From: an uncultured Collinsella sp.
GTDB lineage: Bacteria > Actinomycetota > Coriobacteriia > Coriobacteriales > Coriobacteriaceae
DNA: 64,000 nucleotides
Direction: 5' to 3'
NCBI GenBank assembly: GCA_900541715.1
Contig: UQLI01000003.1
Span: 1 to 64,000, forward strand
The notes below the pieces were generated by a model. That model was given only the letters and a program-made list of their open reading frames with translations, had not been told where the DNA came from and ran no database searches. Shown one piece after another: positions 52,957 to 63,237 of this stretch; the first letter of the stretch is position 1, and each line of letters opens with the position of its first letter. The translations under genes and the position numbers were made by a program.

Positions 52957-53627
52957 TCGCTATCCTCCATAACGTAGCCCTCTCCAATCCGATTGCGAAT
53001 CGGGTCGTACCCCAAAGCGATGCGTAGCTTTTTGCGGAGTGACGAGATGTGAACGCGGATTGCGTTGCTAAAGCTGTTCACGCTGCTATCCCAAACGTGC
53101 TCGATAAGCTCCTCTTGACTTACCGGACGCCCCTGATTAAGCATCAGGTATTCCAAGATTCCCGTTTCCTTGCGCGTAAGAGATAAAGCCTCGCTGTCCA
53201 CGGAAGCGATGCGCGCCTTGGTGTCAAAGCGGAGCTTTCCGCAGGCTAAAACTATGTCGCTTTGTGCGAAGCGCCTGAGGGTAAGGCTGCGGATCCTTGC
53301 TGCAAGTTCGTCCAGATGAAACGGCTTGGTGAGGTAATCGTTGGCGCCGGCATCGAGCCCGTCGACTTTATCGGATACTTCGCCACGCGCGGACAGAATC
53401 AGTACCTTGGTCTCGAAATCGGTTTTCCTAAGTTCCCTGAGCACGGTCATGCCGTCGATACGGGGAAGGTTGAGGTCGAGTACCACGAGGTCAAAGACTT
53501 CGACGCCCAGCAGGTCGAGCGCCTCCTGTCCATCGTGACAGCAGTCGACGCTGTACGCCAAGTTTCGCAAGCTGCGCGCGATTGCATCGCACAGTGCTCG
53601 CTCGTCTTCGACGATCAAAATACGCAT
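52953..53627 (-). CDS. OmpR-family response regulator
   Basis: This 224-residue regulator has a receiver domain (RILIVEDERALCDAI; phospho-Asp in LVVLDLNLPRIDG; LSARGEVSDKVDGLDAGAND) and a winged-helix effector (ETGILEYLMLNQGRPVSQEE, IRVHISSLRKKLR). I chose ATG 53627 after AAGGAGA. It is divergent from the redox operon with only 90 bp between, a likely target promoter. Confidence 0.92.
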   Translation of the reverse strand: MRILIVEDERALCDAIARSLRNLAYSVDCCHDGQEALDLLGVEVFDLVVLDLNLPRIDGMTVLRELRKTDFETKVLILSARGEVSDKVDGLDAGANDYLTKPFHLDELAARIRSLTLRRFAQSDIVLACGKLRFDTKARIASVDSEALSLTRKETGILEYLMLNQGRPVSQEELIEHVWDSSVNSFSNAIRVHISSLRKKLRIALGYDPIRNRIGEGYVMEDSE

Positions 53628-53717
53628 TACAGTCTCCTTGCACATTCCAAATCGCGCTTAACACGGATTTTATAGTCGATATGGTCCAATGGTCGCGTAA
53701 CGAAAGGAGTGGTTGGG

Positions 53718-53864
53718 TTGTTCAAAGCGGTAAAACCCGTGGTACAGGTCGCTTTGTTGATCGTCGGAATTGCCATGGTGTGCTTTGGTGTTATGCGTGG
53801 CGAGGCGGATGCCGTGCTGGCCAAAGCGATTAGGCTGTGCTTGGAGTGTATCGGAATTGGATAA
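53718..53864 (+). CDS. CD1871A-family CXXC small membrane protein
   Basis: This 48-residue protein has a TTG start 8 bp after AAAGGAG. It is one hydrophobic helix (PVVQVALLIVGIAMVCFG), then VMRGEADAVLAKAIRLCLEC and IGIG. The RGEA..VL.KAI..CLECIGIG pattern is the CD1871A family, which regularly precedes a NapH-like Fe-S protein. Its cysteine pair near the membrane suggests redox or metal handling. Its stop overlaps the next start by 8 bp, so the two are probably coupled. Confidence 0.75.
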   Translation: MFKAVKPVVQVALLIVGIAMVCFGVMRGEADAVLAKAIRLCLECIGIG

Positions 53865-54759
53865 AAGAGAAAACACTGCGTCGCATGTTTTGGCCCGATT
53901 TCGCGGATTCATTCAGGCGGCGGCGACGCTGGTCACCAATATTCACCTGCCAAACTTTGCCAAAGGCGGCATCTATCAGGGCGCGGGAAAAACAGTCTGC
54001 GTACCTGGACTTAATTGCTATTCGTGCCCCGCGGCATCGGGTGCGTGCCCCATCGGGTCGTTCCAGTCGGTGGTAGGTTCATCCAAGTTCAACTTTTCTT
54101 ACTATGTTACCGGTACGCTCATTTTGCTCGGCGTGCTGCTGGGGCGCTTTGTATGCGGCTTTCTGTGCCCGTTTGGCTGGCTGCAGGAGCTGCTGCACAA
54201 GATTCCCGGCAAAAAGCTTTCGACAAAAAGGCTCAAGGCGCTTACGTATATCAAATACGTTGTGCTGCTGTTTGCTGTGGTATTGCTGCCTGTGCTGGTG
54301 GTCAACGATGTGGGGATGGGCGATCCGTTCTTTTGCAAATACGTCTGTCCGCAGGGCGTGCTCGAGGGTGCCATTCCGCTGGCCATTGCCAACGCCGGCA
54401 TTCGATCTGCGCTGGGGCAGCTCTTTACCTGGAAACTCGTCGTTCTCATTGCCGTGGTAGTGCTGAGCGTTTTGTTCTACCGCCCCTTCTGCAAATGGAT
54501 TTGTCCGCTCGGCGCATTCTATGCGCTCATGAATAAGGTGTCCCTGCTGGGGATTCGGGTCGATGCGTGCAAATGCGTCTCGTGCGGCAAGTGTTCAAAG
54601 GTTTGTCAGATGGACGTTGATGTGGTCCGCGCACCCAATCATGCCGAATGTATCCGGTGCGGAAAGTGCATTGGGGCCTGTCCCGTCGATGCCATCAGCT
54701 ATCGCTATGGCCTGGATGTGTCGGCAGAAAAGCTCTCCCCGACCGCCGATGAAAAGTAA
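53857..54759 (+). CDS. NapH/NosR-like membrane 4Fe-4S protein
   Basis: This 300-residue protein has about four TM helices interleaved with cysteine motifs FVCGFLCPFGWLQELL, FCKYVCPQGVLEGA and FCKWICPLGAFYAL. It ends in a two-cluster ferredoxin domain (CVSCGKCSKVCQMDV, CIRCGKCIGACPVDA). The likely start is TTG 53857 (LDKRENTASHVLARF), overlapping the previous stop; longer in-frame starts run antiparallel into coding sequence. It probably moves electrons across the membrane to the extracellular redoxin encoded next. Confidence 0.82.
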   Translation: MDKRENTASHVLARFRGFIQAAATLVTNIHLPNFAKGGIYQGAGKTVCVPGLNCYSCPAASGACPIGSFQSVVGSSKFNFSYYVTGTLILLGVLLGRFVCGFLCPFGWLQELLHKIPGKKLSTKRLKALTYIKYVVLLFAVVLLPVLVVNDVGMGDPFFCKYVCPQGVLEGAIPLAIANAGIRSALGQLFTWKLVVLIAVVVLSVLFYRPFCKWICPLGAFYALMNKVSLLGIRVDACKCVSCGKCSKVCQMDVDVVRAPNHAECIRCGKCIGACPVDAISYRYGLDVSAEKLSPTADEK

Positions 54760-54789
54760 AACAAGCTTCGACAAAACGGAGGAATGACC

Positions 54790-55761
54790 ATGAAGCTTTC
54801 TAAGATTGCGGCCCTGTTTATGGTGCCGGTGCTGGCCTTGTGTCTTGTGGCGTGTTCGGCGCCCGGCGGCAACGCGAGCGAATCTACGGGCTCCGATTCT
54901 AAGATCGCGGAGCTCATTGCGCAAGAGCCGGCCAATGCCGACGAGGCCGCCGAGCTGTATACGAAGCTCATGCAGAAGGAGAACGATATCCTTTCGAGCG
55001 ATAATGCGCTGTGGGAAAAGGTATTCAATGCAGCAAATAAAGAGTCGACAATGATTGAGGACGGCAGCAATTACGGCGATTTCATGCTCAAGACTATCGA
55101 CGGCGCCAAGGACGAGTTTACGGCAGATGAGTTTAAGACACTCAAGGCCGGCGCGCAGCAGATCAAGGAAATCGAGGACAAGCTCGAGAGCCTGGAAAAG
55201 AAGTTTCCCGGCTGTGGAAGCACGCCGAACGCAGGCGAGAGCGTTGACGCTTCGGCCGCTGGCATGACGGCTGGCGCCGATGCTTCGAGCGAGGCGACGA
55301 AGTTCCCCAGCTTTACGGGCAAGGACTTGGACGGCAACGACGTGAACAGCGACGAGCTGTTCTCTAAGAACAAGGTCACCGTCATGAACTTCTGGTTCAC
55401 CACTTGCAAGCCGTGCGTGGGCGAGCTGGGCGATCTTGAGAGCCTGAATAAGGAGCTTGCTGAGAAGGGCGGCCAGGTCGTGGGTGTCAATTCCTTTACG
55501 CTCGATGGCAACAAGGACGAGATTGCAGATGCCAAGGACGTGCTGAGCAAGAAGGGCGTGACATATAAGAACGTCTGGTTCAAGTCGGATAGCGAGGCCG
55601 GTAAGTTTACGTCAAATCTGTTCTCGTTCCCGACAACCTACGTTATTGACCAGAACGGCAACATCGTAGGGGAGCCCATCGTGGGCGCCATCAGCTCCGC
55701 CGAGCAGCGCGCGGCGCTCGACAAGCTTATTGACCAGGCGCTGGCGAAGAGCGAGCAGTAA
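54790..55761 (+). CDS. TlpA-type thiol-disulfide redoxin lipoprotein
   Basis: This 323-residue lipoprotein has a lipobox (CLVACS), a helical middle (about 40-150) and a C-terminal thioredoxin-like domain with redox motif TTCKPC and NLFSFPTTYVIDQNG (cis-Pro). It is tethered outside the membrane. I chose ATG 54790 because GGAGG lies 6-8 bp ahead; an ATG at 54784 is too close. Together with the two genes upstream it likely forms an extracytoplasmic thiol-reducing chain. Confidence 0.88.
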   Translation: MKLSKIAALFMVPVLALCLVACSAPGGNASESTGSDSKIAELIAQEPANADEAAELYTKLMQKENDILSSDNALWEKVFNAANKESTMIEDGSNYGDFMLKTIDGAKDEFTADEFKTLKAGAQQIKEIEDKLESLEKKFPGCGSTPNAGESVDASAAGMTAGADASSEATKFPSFTGKDLDGNDVNSDELFSKNKVTVMNFWFTTCKPCVGELGDLESLNKELAEKGGQVVGVNSFTLDGNKDEIADAKDVLSKKGVTYKNVWFKSDSEAGKFTSNLFSFPTTYVIDQNGNIVGEPIVGAISSAEQRAALDKLIDQALAKSEQ

Positions 55762-55775
55762 AGGCTGAGTACACG

Positions 55776-55808
55776 AATGTGACAAAGGGACAGTCCCTTT
55801 GTCACATT
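55776..55808. repeat. 15-bp perfect hairpin, GTCCC-type family
   Basis: The arms AATGTGACAAAGGGA (55776-55790) and TCCCTTTGTCACATT (55794-55808) flank CAG. A near-identical hairpin occurs at 59235-59265, so the pair brackets the ABC transporter gene. It may be the terminator of the redox operon. Confidence 0.85.
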
Positions 55809-55986
55809 GTCAATGTTGTGTGCGGGACGGTGCGCTGTGTGGCGTGTCGTCCCGTTCGTTTTGGCGCGGTTCGTGACGTTTCTCACTGGTGTGGACTAAA
55901 AAACGGAATAGAGTAGGACAAACGCGTCGAATACGAACGGCGGGGGAGAGCGGGCGAGTGTACCCGCGCGGGAGAGGTTGCCGTCC

Positions 55987-58900
55987 ATGCTGGAGCTCAA
56001 AGATATTTGCAAAAGGTACGTCACGCAGTCGTTTACGCAGGTGGCGCTCGATAACGTGAGCCTGGCCTTTCGAGACAACGAGTTCGTGGCCATTCTGGGC
56101 CCTTCGGGTTCGGGCAAAACTACGATGCTCAACGTCATCGGCGGATTGGATCATTTTGACTCGGGCGATCTGCTCATCGACGGTATTTCGACCAAGGACT
56201 TCCGCGACCGCGATTGGGACGCCTACCGCAACAACCGCATCGGCTTTGTGTTCCAGAGCTATAACCTTATTCCGCATCAGACCATTTTGGAAAACGTGGA
56301 GCTGGCGCTCACGCTCACGGGCGTTGGCCATGCCGAGCGTCGCCAGCGTGCGCGCGAGGCGCTTGAGGCAGTTGGTCTGGGCGAGCATGTGAACAAGCGT
56401 CCGAGCCAGCTTTCGGGCGGACAGATGCAGCGCGTGGCCATTGCCCGTGCCCTGATTAACGACCCCGAGATCGTGTTGGCAGACGAGCCGACCGGCGCCC
56501 TGGACTCGACGACGTCCGTGCAGGTCATGGACTTGCTCAAGGAGGTTGCGCGCGACCGCCTGGTCATCATGGTCACGCACAACCCCGAGCTGGCGTACCA
56601 GTACGCCACGCGCATCGTCAATCTCGCAGATGGAAAGATCACCGACGATTCCGACCCCTTCGACGCCGCTGGGGCTGCGCGTCGCGAAGCCAAGCCCACG
56701 CGCAAAACCTCGATGAGCTTTGTGACGGCGCTGGGGCTTTCGGCACGCAACCTCATGACCAAGAAGGGCCGTACGGCTATGACGGCATTCGCGGGCTCGA
56801 TCGGTATTATCGGCATCGCGGCGATTCTGGCGCTCTCCAACGGCGTGAACAACTACATCAAAAAGGTCGAGGAGGATACGCTCTCGAGCTATCCGCTCAC
56901 CATCTCCAAGCAGGATTACGACCTGTCGTCCATGATGGGTGGGCAGGAGGCCGCGGAGGATGACGGGGGAGCGAGCAGCGCCTCCGCCGGTGCGGACAGT
57001 TCGGCTAAGAAGTCCGATAAGATTCCCGTGGTCACGGCCGTAAAGGATATGTTTGCGAGCGTTAAGTCCAACGATATGACGAGCTTTAAGGCGTGGCTCG
57101 ACGATGGCGGCGACGGCATCGACAAAGAGGTCAACGCCATTCAGTACAGCTACGGCGTGACGCCGGTCGTGTATCGCGCGGGCAAGGGCGACGAGAAGCC
57201 CGTGCGCCTGGTGCCCAACGCGATGACCGAGGCTATGAGCGGAGGCGCGAGCTCGGCGGCAACGGTGAGCATGGAGTCCATGGGGACCTCGGTCTTCAAC
57301 GAGATGATTGACGACCAGAGCCTGCTCGACAGCCAGTACGACGTCGTCGCCGGTCATTGGCCTACGTCTGCCAACGAGGCCGTGATGGTGCTTTCGAGCC
57401 GTGGCACGGTGGGCGACTATACGCTCTATAGCATCGGCGCGCTGGATATCAATGAGCTCAACGACCTGGTCAACAGCGCCATGACGGCCGATGGCGAGGT
57501 CGAAACGCCCGAGACCGCCGCCGACTTTACCTACGACGATGCGCTGTCTACGACGTTTAAGGTGTTGTCGCCGGCCGATGCGTATCGCAAAAACGAAGAG
57601 ACCGGTATGTGGACCGATATGTCTGGCGACACCGACTTTATGGCAGCCAAGGTTGCCGACGGTATCGACGTGCGCATTGTGGGCGTGGTGCGTCCCAACG
57701 AGACTGCCAATGCCAGTGCGTTGTCTCCGGGTATTGCCTACACGCACGCGCTGACTCGCCAACTTATGGAGCGCGCTGCCGATTCGCAGATCGTTCAGGA
57801 ACAGCTTGCTCATCCCGAGACGGATGTCTTTACCGGCAAAACGTTCGACGAGCTGCAAGGCGAGGCCAAGCAGGGCGTGGACCTGGGCAGCATGTTCAGC
57901 GTTGACGAGGCGGCGCTCAAGAGCGCGTTCTCGTTCGATACGTCTGCACTCTCGGGTACGGCCGGTGGCATGGATCTTTCGGGCATCGATTTGTCGGGCT
58001 TGGATATCGACCTTTCGGGCGTGGGCAAGGACATCGACTTCAGCGACATCATGGCCAAGGCACCGACCCCCGATTTCTCGGGTGTCTTTGATGGCTTGGA
58101 ACTCACGCCCGAGCAGATGCAGCAGGTGGGCACGCTTGCCAACCGGCTGTTTGTTGGCTTTATGCAGTCCAATCAGTTTAAGGCGCTGACGCCCGAGGAC
58201 CTTAAGGATGCATCGAAGCTCGCTGCTGCGTTCTCGGCGTATCTTGAGAACGATGCTGCGGCGCAGCAATGCTTGGCGCAGCTCAAAGCGCTGGGCGGAG
58301 ACGCACTGGCGGAGCGACTGCAGCAAGCTATGACCGACTACGTACAAAAACAGCTCGCGCCCTATTTGCAGCAGGCTATGGACCAGGTGATGCAATCGCT
58401 CAGCAACAGAATCGCAGCGACGGTGTCTTCCCAGCTCAAAGCGGGAGCGGCGGGGCTTATGGATCAGATGGCGACGCAGATGTCGTCGACCTTTGCCAGC
58501 CTGGCGAGCGCCATGCACGTGGATGCGAGCGCGTTTGCCCGTGCCATCCACTTCAACATGGACGCCGAGGATCTGAGCTCGCTCATGATGAGCTATGCAA
58601 AGGCGTCGAAGCTCACCTACGACAACAATCTGACCACGCTGGGCTATGCGGACGAGGCCGACCCCATTTCCGTCAAGATTTTCCCGCGCGACTTTGAGGC
58701 CAAGGAACGCGTGCTCGACCATATCGATGCGTACAACAAGCAGGTCAAAGCCGCCGGACACGACGAGCAGGCAATCTCGTACACCGACTATATGGGCATC
58801 ATCATGGGCTCGGTGACCGATATTGTGAACACCATCAGTTTGGTGCTTATCGCGTTTGTGAGCATCAGCCTGGTGGTGAGCTCGATCATGATCGGCATCA

Positions 58901-59235
58901 TCACGTACATCAGCGTGCTGGAGCGCAAAAAGGAGATTGGCATTCTGCGCGCGATTGGCGCATCGAAGCGCAACGTGGCCAACGTGTTTAACGCCGAGAC
59001 GTTTATCGAGGGCCTTATCGCCGGCGTTTTTGCCATCGCCGTCGTGGTGCTCGTGAGCCTCCCGGTCAATGCCTGGGCGCTTGCGACCAAGCAGGTTCCC
59101 AACCTGATGAGCCTGCCCGTTCAGGACGCGCTGGCGCTCATCGCGATCTCGGTGGTGCTGACGGTCGTCGCTGGCTTGCTGCCGGCCCGCAGCGCGTCTA
59201 AGAAAGACCCCGTAGAGGCTCTGCGCTCGGAATAA
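55987..59235 (+). CDS. ABC transporter ATPase-permease fusion with very large ectodomain
   Basis: The protein is 1082 residues. The N-terminal ATPase (about 1-235) has [24 protein letters not shown] and [11 protein letters not shown], of the LolD/MacB type. The MacB-like permease starts with a TM segment near residue 280, then an ectodomain of about 600 residues with repeats of the form [15 protein letters not shown] and helical stretches, and ends in three FtsX-type TM helices (about 940-1075). I chose ATG 55987 ([11 protein letters not shown]) over a TTG nine bases earlier. MacB-type systems do mechanical work on envelope substrates rather than classic import; the cargo is unknown. Confidence 0.85.
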   Translation: MLELKDICKRYVTQSFTQVALDNVSLAFRDNEFVAILGPSGSGKTTMLNVIGGLDHFDSGDLLIDGISTKDFRDRDWDAYRNNRIGFVFQSYNLIPHQTILENVELALTLTGVGHAERRQRAREALEAVGLGEHVNKRPSQLSGGQMQRVAIARALINDPEIVLADEPTGALDSTTSVQVMDLLKEVARDRLVIMVTHNPELAYQYATRIVNLADGKITDDSDPFDAAGAARREAKPTRKTSMSFVTALGLSARNLMTKKGRTAMTAFAGSIGIIGIAAILALSNGVNNYIKKVEEDTLSSYPLTISKQDYDLSSMMGGQEAAEDDGGASSASAGADSSAKKSDKIPVVTAVKDMFASVKSNDMTSFKAWLDDGGDGIDKEVNAIQYSYGVTPVVYRAGKGDEKPVRLVPNAMTEAMSGGASSAATVSMESMGTSVFNEMIDDQSLLDSQYDVVAGHWPTSANEAVMVLSSRGTVGDYTLYSIGALDINELNDLVNSAMTADGEVETPETAADFTYDDALSTTFKVLSPADAYRKNEETGMWTDMSGDTDFMAAKVADGIDVRIVGVVRPNETANASALSPGIAYTHALTRQLMERAADSQIVQEQLAHPETDVFTGKTFDELQGEAKQGVDLGSMFSVDEAALKSAFSFDTSALSGTAGGMDLSGIDLSGLDIDLSGVGKDIDFSDIMAKAPTPDFSGVFDGLELTPEQMQQVGTLANRLFVGFMQSNQFKALTPEDLKDASKLAAAFSAYLENDAAAQQCLAQLKALGGDALAERLQQAMTDYVQKQLAPYLQQAMDQVMQSLSNRIAATVSSQLKAGAAGLMDQMATQMSSTFASLASAMHVDASAFARAIHFNMDAEDLSSLMMSYAKASKLTYDNNLTTLGYADEADPISVKIFPRDFEAKERVLDHIDAYNKQVKAAGHDEQAISYTDYMGIIMGSVTDIVNTISLVLIAFVSISLVVSSIMIGIITYISVLERKKEIGILRAIGASKRNVANVFNAETFIEGLIAGVFAIAVVVLVSLPVNAWALATKQVPNLMSLPVQDALALIAISVVLTVVAGLLPARSASKKDPVEALRSE

Positions 59236-59265
59236 TGTGACAAAGGGGCTGTCCCTTTGCCACAT
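59235..59265. repeat. hairpin after the ABC transporter, GTCCC-type family
   Basis: ATGTGACAAAGGG (59235-59247) pairs with CCCTTTGCCACAT (59253-59265) with one mismatch. It is nearly identical to the hairpin at 55776-55808 at the other end of the gene. Confidence 0.75.
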
Positions 59266-59293
59266 GGGGGAAGGGGCAGCCCCCCTCCTGCGC

Positions 59294-60427
59294 CTAGCTC
59301 GTTTTACCCATCAACGTGATACGGATGCTTGGATGGGTGTACTCGTCAAACTCGTCCTCGGGATCCGTGTCAAACGAGTAATACGCTTTGACGGGGTCGT
59401 CGCTCGTCCTGATGGAGATTCTCTCGTAGAGCGAACCGTTCAAGAAAGCCTGCCTAAACTCTTCGGGGAGCTTTTGCGGTGCTAGGAGCTCGGGGCTCAC
59501 GGTCTTGACGTCTGCGGTTTGGACGACAGAGGAAAGCTCGTCAAAGTCGAGCTCGATGCGGGCGAGGTTGTCCTCAAGGCTCGCATCGGGGTCGATTTCT
59601 GCTACGTAACTCACTTCCTTGAGCGTTCCCTTGTTGTCGAAATCCAGGTACGTATAGGTCTTCTGGGTATCGGAGTCGCCGTCGTGCAAGTAGCCGCGGA
59701 CGTGATAGCCGTAATCTTGATATCGCTCGTAAGGGTCATCGGCAGACACGTACTCGCATGCGGGCTCTAACGTCTTGCGGGCGATGGCGATCTGCTCGGC
59801 CGCGGCCGCGGCGTTCTCCTGCATCTCGGTGTTTCCCTGCGCCAGCTGCGGGATATAGGCACCGCATACGATTGCGAGGGGTAGCGCCACAAGCGCGATG
59901 ATCCACTTTTTTGCACGGGGGATAGGCAAGCCGCAGGCCTCCGCCATGGCCTTTGCGTTAGCGAAGCTCTCGGTAAGCACGTCTGCTGCGGTGGCAACGG
60001 CGCCTACGGCAGCGGCGACTTCTGCCGCGCTGCCCAGATTGCGTGCGGTCTCGTTGTCGCTGTTCTTGAGTAAGCGCGCGGCGGCCTGCGTACCGACAAC
60101 GCCTGCGATTTGTGCCGAGCGGTCTTTCTCGGTCTGCTCGACGACGAGTCGGCGCTGCATTTTCTTCCACTGCTTGCCGCGCATACCAAAGCGTGGCGCG
60201 AGCGTGCAGTAGCAGAATATGACGAGCTCGATGGCGGTGAGCACCAGGGCGGTCATCATACCCGTCTCTTGGAAGCCTTCGTGATGAAAGACGATGTCGT
60301 CAATCATTTCGAAGGGAATGATCAAAAATGGCAGCACGAATGCCATGGCAAGCGCCGCACCGGCAATCTTGGGGTAGATGCAGTATCGCCGGATGCGCTT
60401 GCGTTCTTGTTCGGAAAGTGTAGCCAT
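59294..60427 (-). CDS. membrane protein of unknown function
   Basis: This 377-residue protein has two TM helices near the N-terminus (about 20-40, 55-75), a further one near 185 and a long acidic ectodomain (about 210-377). Residues about 90-170 are alanine-rich and helical. I chose ATG 60427 behind AAGGA; the frame extends upstream without a better start. The FCYCTLAPRFGMR block resembles a fragment upstream at 60650-60700, suggesting an old local duplication. I do not recognise the family. Confidence 0.65.
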   Translation of the reverse strand: MATLSEQERKRIRRYCIYPKIAGAALAMAFVLPFLIIPFEMIDDIVFHHEGFQETGMMTALVLTAIELVIFCYCTLAPRFGMRGKQWKKMQRRLVVEQTEKDRSAQIAGVVGTQAAARLLKNSDNETARNLGSAAEVAAAVGAVATAADVLTESFANAKAMAEACGLPIPRAKKWIIALVALPLAIVCGAYIPQLAQGNTEMQENAAAAAEQIAIARKTLEPACEYVSADDPYERYQDYGYHVRGYLHDGDSDTQKTYTYLDFDNKGTLKEVSYVAEIDPDASLEDNLARIELDFDELSSVVQTADVKTVSPELLAPQKLPEEFRQAFLNGSLYERISIRTSDDPVKAYYSFDTDPEDEFDEYTHPSIRITLMGKTS

Positions 60428-60483
60428 TGCCGGTCCTTGGTGTCGTGGCGGTCGTTGCGGCGCGCGGGGCGCGTCAGTCTGGG

Positions 60484-60639
60484 CTAGCGTTGGATAAGAG
60501 CATAGAGCAAGATACTCACCGCAATGAGCAGAAGGCCGATGTCCCCAACCAAGATGAGCGCGAGCAAGGATATCTGCGACGTGGTCACGGCGTTTTTGAG
60601 CGGCAACTGGAGCGTAGGCCTGCTCTGCAGCTCCTTCAC
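60484..60639 (-). CDS. small membrane protein candidate
   Basis: This 51-residue ORF starts with GTG, has a hydrophobic helix (ISLLALILVGDIGLLLIAVS) and ends LIQR. There is only a weak ribosome site. It lies upstream of the unknown membrane protein and in the same orientation. It may be real or a chance frame. Confidence 0.4.
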   Translation of the reverse strand: MKELQSRPTLQLPLKNAVTTSQISLLALILVGDIGLLLIAVSILLYALIQR

Positions 60640-60783
60640 TGTTTACCCTGCATCCCAAGTGCGGCGCAAGTGAGCAATAGCAAAACTTTGTCACGCGTAA
60701 AAGCAAGGAAGTCGCAAGGTCTGGGGCGGGGATGCTGGTATACGCCTCGGATACAATCGAAGCCATGCTAGAAAGAGGCTTCG

Positions 60784-63228
60784 ATGATTAAAAAATCGTT
60801 CTTTAATCCGTTTTCGTCGCTGCTGCTTGCACTTGCCGGCTTGGCCTTTTTGGTCGACGTCGTACCGCAGGCGCAAGGCCAGACAGGAGTGTTCGCACCT
60901 GCCGTGCTGTTTTTGATGTGGCTGGTCGGCGGCCTGGTGCGCCTGTTCTACGAAAACGAAGCCAAGCGCAGCTTCGACCGGCACATGTTTAAGGCGAACC
61001 ATGCGGCCGTTTGGAAACGTGTCGACGCTTGCTGGATTCAAGTCGATTCCGACCAGCTCGTGCCTGGCGATGTGATTCGCCTGTATGCCGGTATGCTCTG
61101 CCCGGTCGATGCGGTCCTTGCCAAGGGCGACCACATCCTTGTCTCCGAATCGTCGCTTACGGGCGAGAGCGGTCAGACCGTCAAGCGAGAAGGGGAGGCC
61201 GTCCGTGCTGGAACGACCATCATTGACGGAAAGGCTTCGGCAACCGTTCACGCTCGCGTTGCCGAGGAGCCGCCCACATCGCCGCGGCGCGCTCGGCTAG
61301 GCACGCAGTTTGGCGCTGGTGCCAGGAGCATCTGTGCCGCCCTGGTGAGGTGCATGCTCATCGTGCTGCCGTTTGTCATTATGATTCGAGGTTTTGTGCT
61401 GGGCGACTGGCCGCAGGCCCTGCTGTTTGCCCTGGGCACGGCCGTTGGCCTGGTCCCCGAGATGCTGCCAGTCGTCACAAGCGTGTGCCTTTCGGGCAGC
61501 GCGCATCGCCTTAAGAACAAACAGGTCATTGTTAAAAACGTTGACGCCATGGAATCACTGGGCTCCATGGACGTGGTGTGCGTGGACAAGACGGGCACGC
61601 TCACCGAGGACGCCGCGGTGCTCGAGTACTATACCGATATCCTGGGCAACGAAAGCGAGCAAACGCTCAACCTGGCGTATTTGGAGAGTACGAGCCAGGG
61701 GGCGGCCGCCAACCAGCTCAACCGGGCCATTGCCGACGCGTGCGCCGCGCCCGAGTTGCGTCTCGCCGCCAAAGACCTCGCAGGCGCATTTACCCTGCAC
61801 GCATCTGATCCTTTCGACCACGTCACCAAGGCTTCGGGTGTTAAGCTCGATGCCATGCCTGGGGCGCTTGGTTGCCTGGGGCTGCAGACTCGCCCTGGCA
61901 ATCACTTGACCATCGTAAAGGGCGAGGTCGAGAGTGTTTGCGCTCGTTGTGCCTGGGCCAACTTTAAAGGGGAACTCGTCCCCATGGACGCCGCGGGCCG
62001 CCAGAGCGCCTATGAGGTTGCCGAGGACATGCGTGCCGACGGCATCAAGGTCCTCGCCGTTGCCTACAGCACAACGTCTTCGGACTGGGGTGACCTGGTG
62101 CTCTGCGGCTTTTTGGGCTTTTTCGATCGGCCCAAGGCAAGCGCTCGCGCCGCCGTGCGCGCGCTGTCCGACCTTTCCGTTGAGGTGCGCGTGCTTACCG
62201 GCGACTCGGCTTCGGTTGCCCGGTCAACCTGTTCGCGCCTGGGCATTCCTGCCGATAGCGTTATCACCGGCAGCATGCTCGATGCCATGGAGGAGTCCGA
62301 GGCGCTTGTTCGCGTGGGGCGTACTCGTGTGTTTGCCGAGCTCACGCCCGCGCAAAAGGCTCATGTTGTCAGTCTCATTCGACTCTCTGGCCATACGGTC
62401 GGCTATATCGGCGATGGTGTGAACGATGTGCCGGCGCTTACGTCGGCAGATGTCGGCATCGTTGTGGACTCGGCGGCAGCGGAATCCAAAAAGGTTGCCG
62501 ATCTGGTACTGCTCGAGCGCGACCTGGGCGTGGTCGCCGAGGGCGTCAGCGAAGGCAGGACTTCGTTCGCCAACGCTTCCAAGTACATTCGCATCGCGTC
62601 GAGTTCCAACTTTGGCAATATCTGCTCGGTTGCCGCCTCGAGTATCTTCCTGCCGTTTTTGCCGGCAACCGCCGCTCAGCTGCTTTTGCTCAACCTGTGC
62701 TATGACGCCACCTGCCTGGCGCTCTCGTGGGATAACGTCGACGATGCGGAGATCGCCCGTCCCAAGGCATGGTCGGGCAAGGGCCTCGGCAGCTTTATGC
62801 TTCACTTTGGCTTCGCGAGTTCGGCGTTTGACATCATCACGTTTGCCATTTTACTCCTGGGCGTTTGCCCCGCGGTGTGCGGTGGGTCCTTTGTCACGTT
62901 GAGTGCTGCGGGCCAGGCGGCCTTTATCGCGACCTTCCAGACCGGATGGTTACTGGAGTGCGCTTGGACCGAATCGCTCGTGCTCCTCGTCTTGCGAGCG
63001 CGGAACGTTCGCGACGGGGACCGGCCGTGTCGTCCGCTCGTGATAATGGTCGCCACCATGCTTATCGCCTCGGCCCTTCTCGCGCTGAGTCCTGCCGCGC
63101 AACTGCTCGGCCTTGTCACGCTGCCCATGTGGTATCTGGGCATCGTTGCACTGCTGAGCGTGTTGTATCTTGTTGTTGTTTCGACGATCAAGCGGGTTTA
63201 CCTGTCCCGCTCGAGCAGTCTGTTCTAG
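60784..63228 (+). CDS. P-type cation ATPase, MgtA-like
   Basis: This 814-residue P-type ATPase has actuator TGES (about 126-129), phosphorylated D268 in DKTGTLTED, and hinge GDGVND near 545. VGLVPEMLPVVTS and LKNKQVIVKNVDAMESLGSM match MgtA (magnesium importers). It is shorter than most MgtA (about 890) at the N-terminus. Mg2+ uptake is the best guess; other cations are possible. ATG 60784 follows GAAAGAGG. A receiver-less winged-helix gene follows 9 bp downstream. Confidence 0.82.
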   Translation: MIKKSFFNPFSSLLLALAGLAFLVDVVPQAQGQTGVFAPAVLFLMWLVGGLVRLFYENEAKRSFDRHMFKANHAAVWKRVDACWIQVDSDQLVPGDVIRLYAGMLCPVDAVLAKGDHILVSESSLTGESGQTVKREGEAVRAGTTIIDGKASATVHARVAEEPPTSPRRARLGTQFGAGARSICAALVRCMLIVLPFVIMIRGFVLGDWPQALLFALGTAVGLVPEMLPVVTSVCLSGSAHRLKNKQVIVKNVDAMESLGSMDVVCVDKTGTLTEDAAVLEYYTDILGNESEQTLNLAYLESTSQGAAANQLNRAIADACAAPELRLAAKDLAGAFTLHASDPFDHVTKASGVKLDAMPGALGCLGLQTRPGNHLTIVKGEVESVCARCAWANFKGELVPMDAAGRQSAYEVAEDMRADGIKVLAVAYSTTSSDWGDLVLCGFLGFFDRPKASARAAVRALSDLSVEVRVLTGDSASVARSTCSRLGIPADSVITGSMLDAMEESEALVRVGRTRVFAELTPAQKAHVVSLIRLSGHTVGYIGDGVNDVPALTSADVGIVVDSAAAESKKVADLVLLERDLGVVAEGVSEGRTSFANASKYIRIASSSNFGNICSVAASSIFLPFLPATAAQLLLLNLCYDATCLALSWDNVDDAEIARPKAWSGKGLGSFMLHFGFASSAFDIITFAILLLGVCPAVCGGSFVTLSAAGQAAFIATFQTGWLLECAWTESLVLLVLRARNVRDGDRPCRPLVIMVATMLIASALLALSPAAQLLGLVTLPMWYLGIVALLSVLYLVVVSTIKRVYLSRSSSLF

Positions 63229-63237
63229 GGCGGTTCT

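Noticed and set aside
55810..59265. Long minus-strand open frame (about 1150 codons) opposite the ABC transporter
   Set aside because: It mirrors the codon bias of the real gene. The plus-strand frame has clear ABC motifs and the minus frame only histidine/arginine-rich low-complexity protein.
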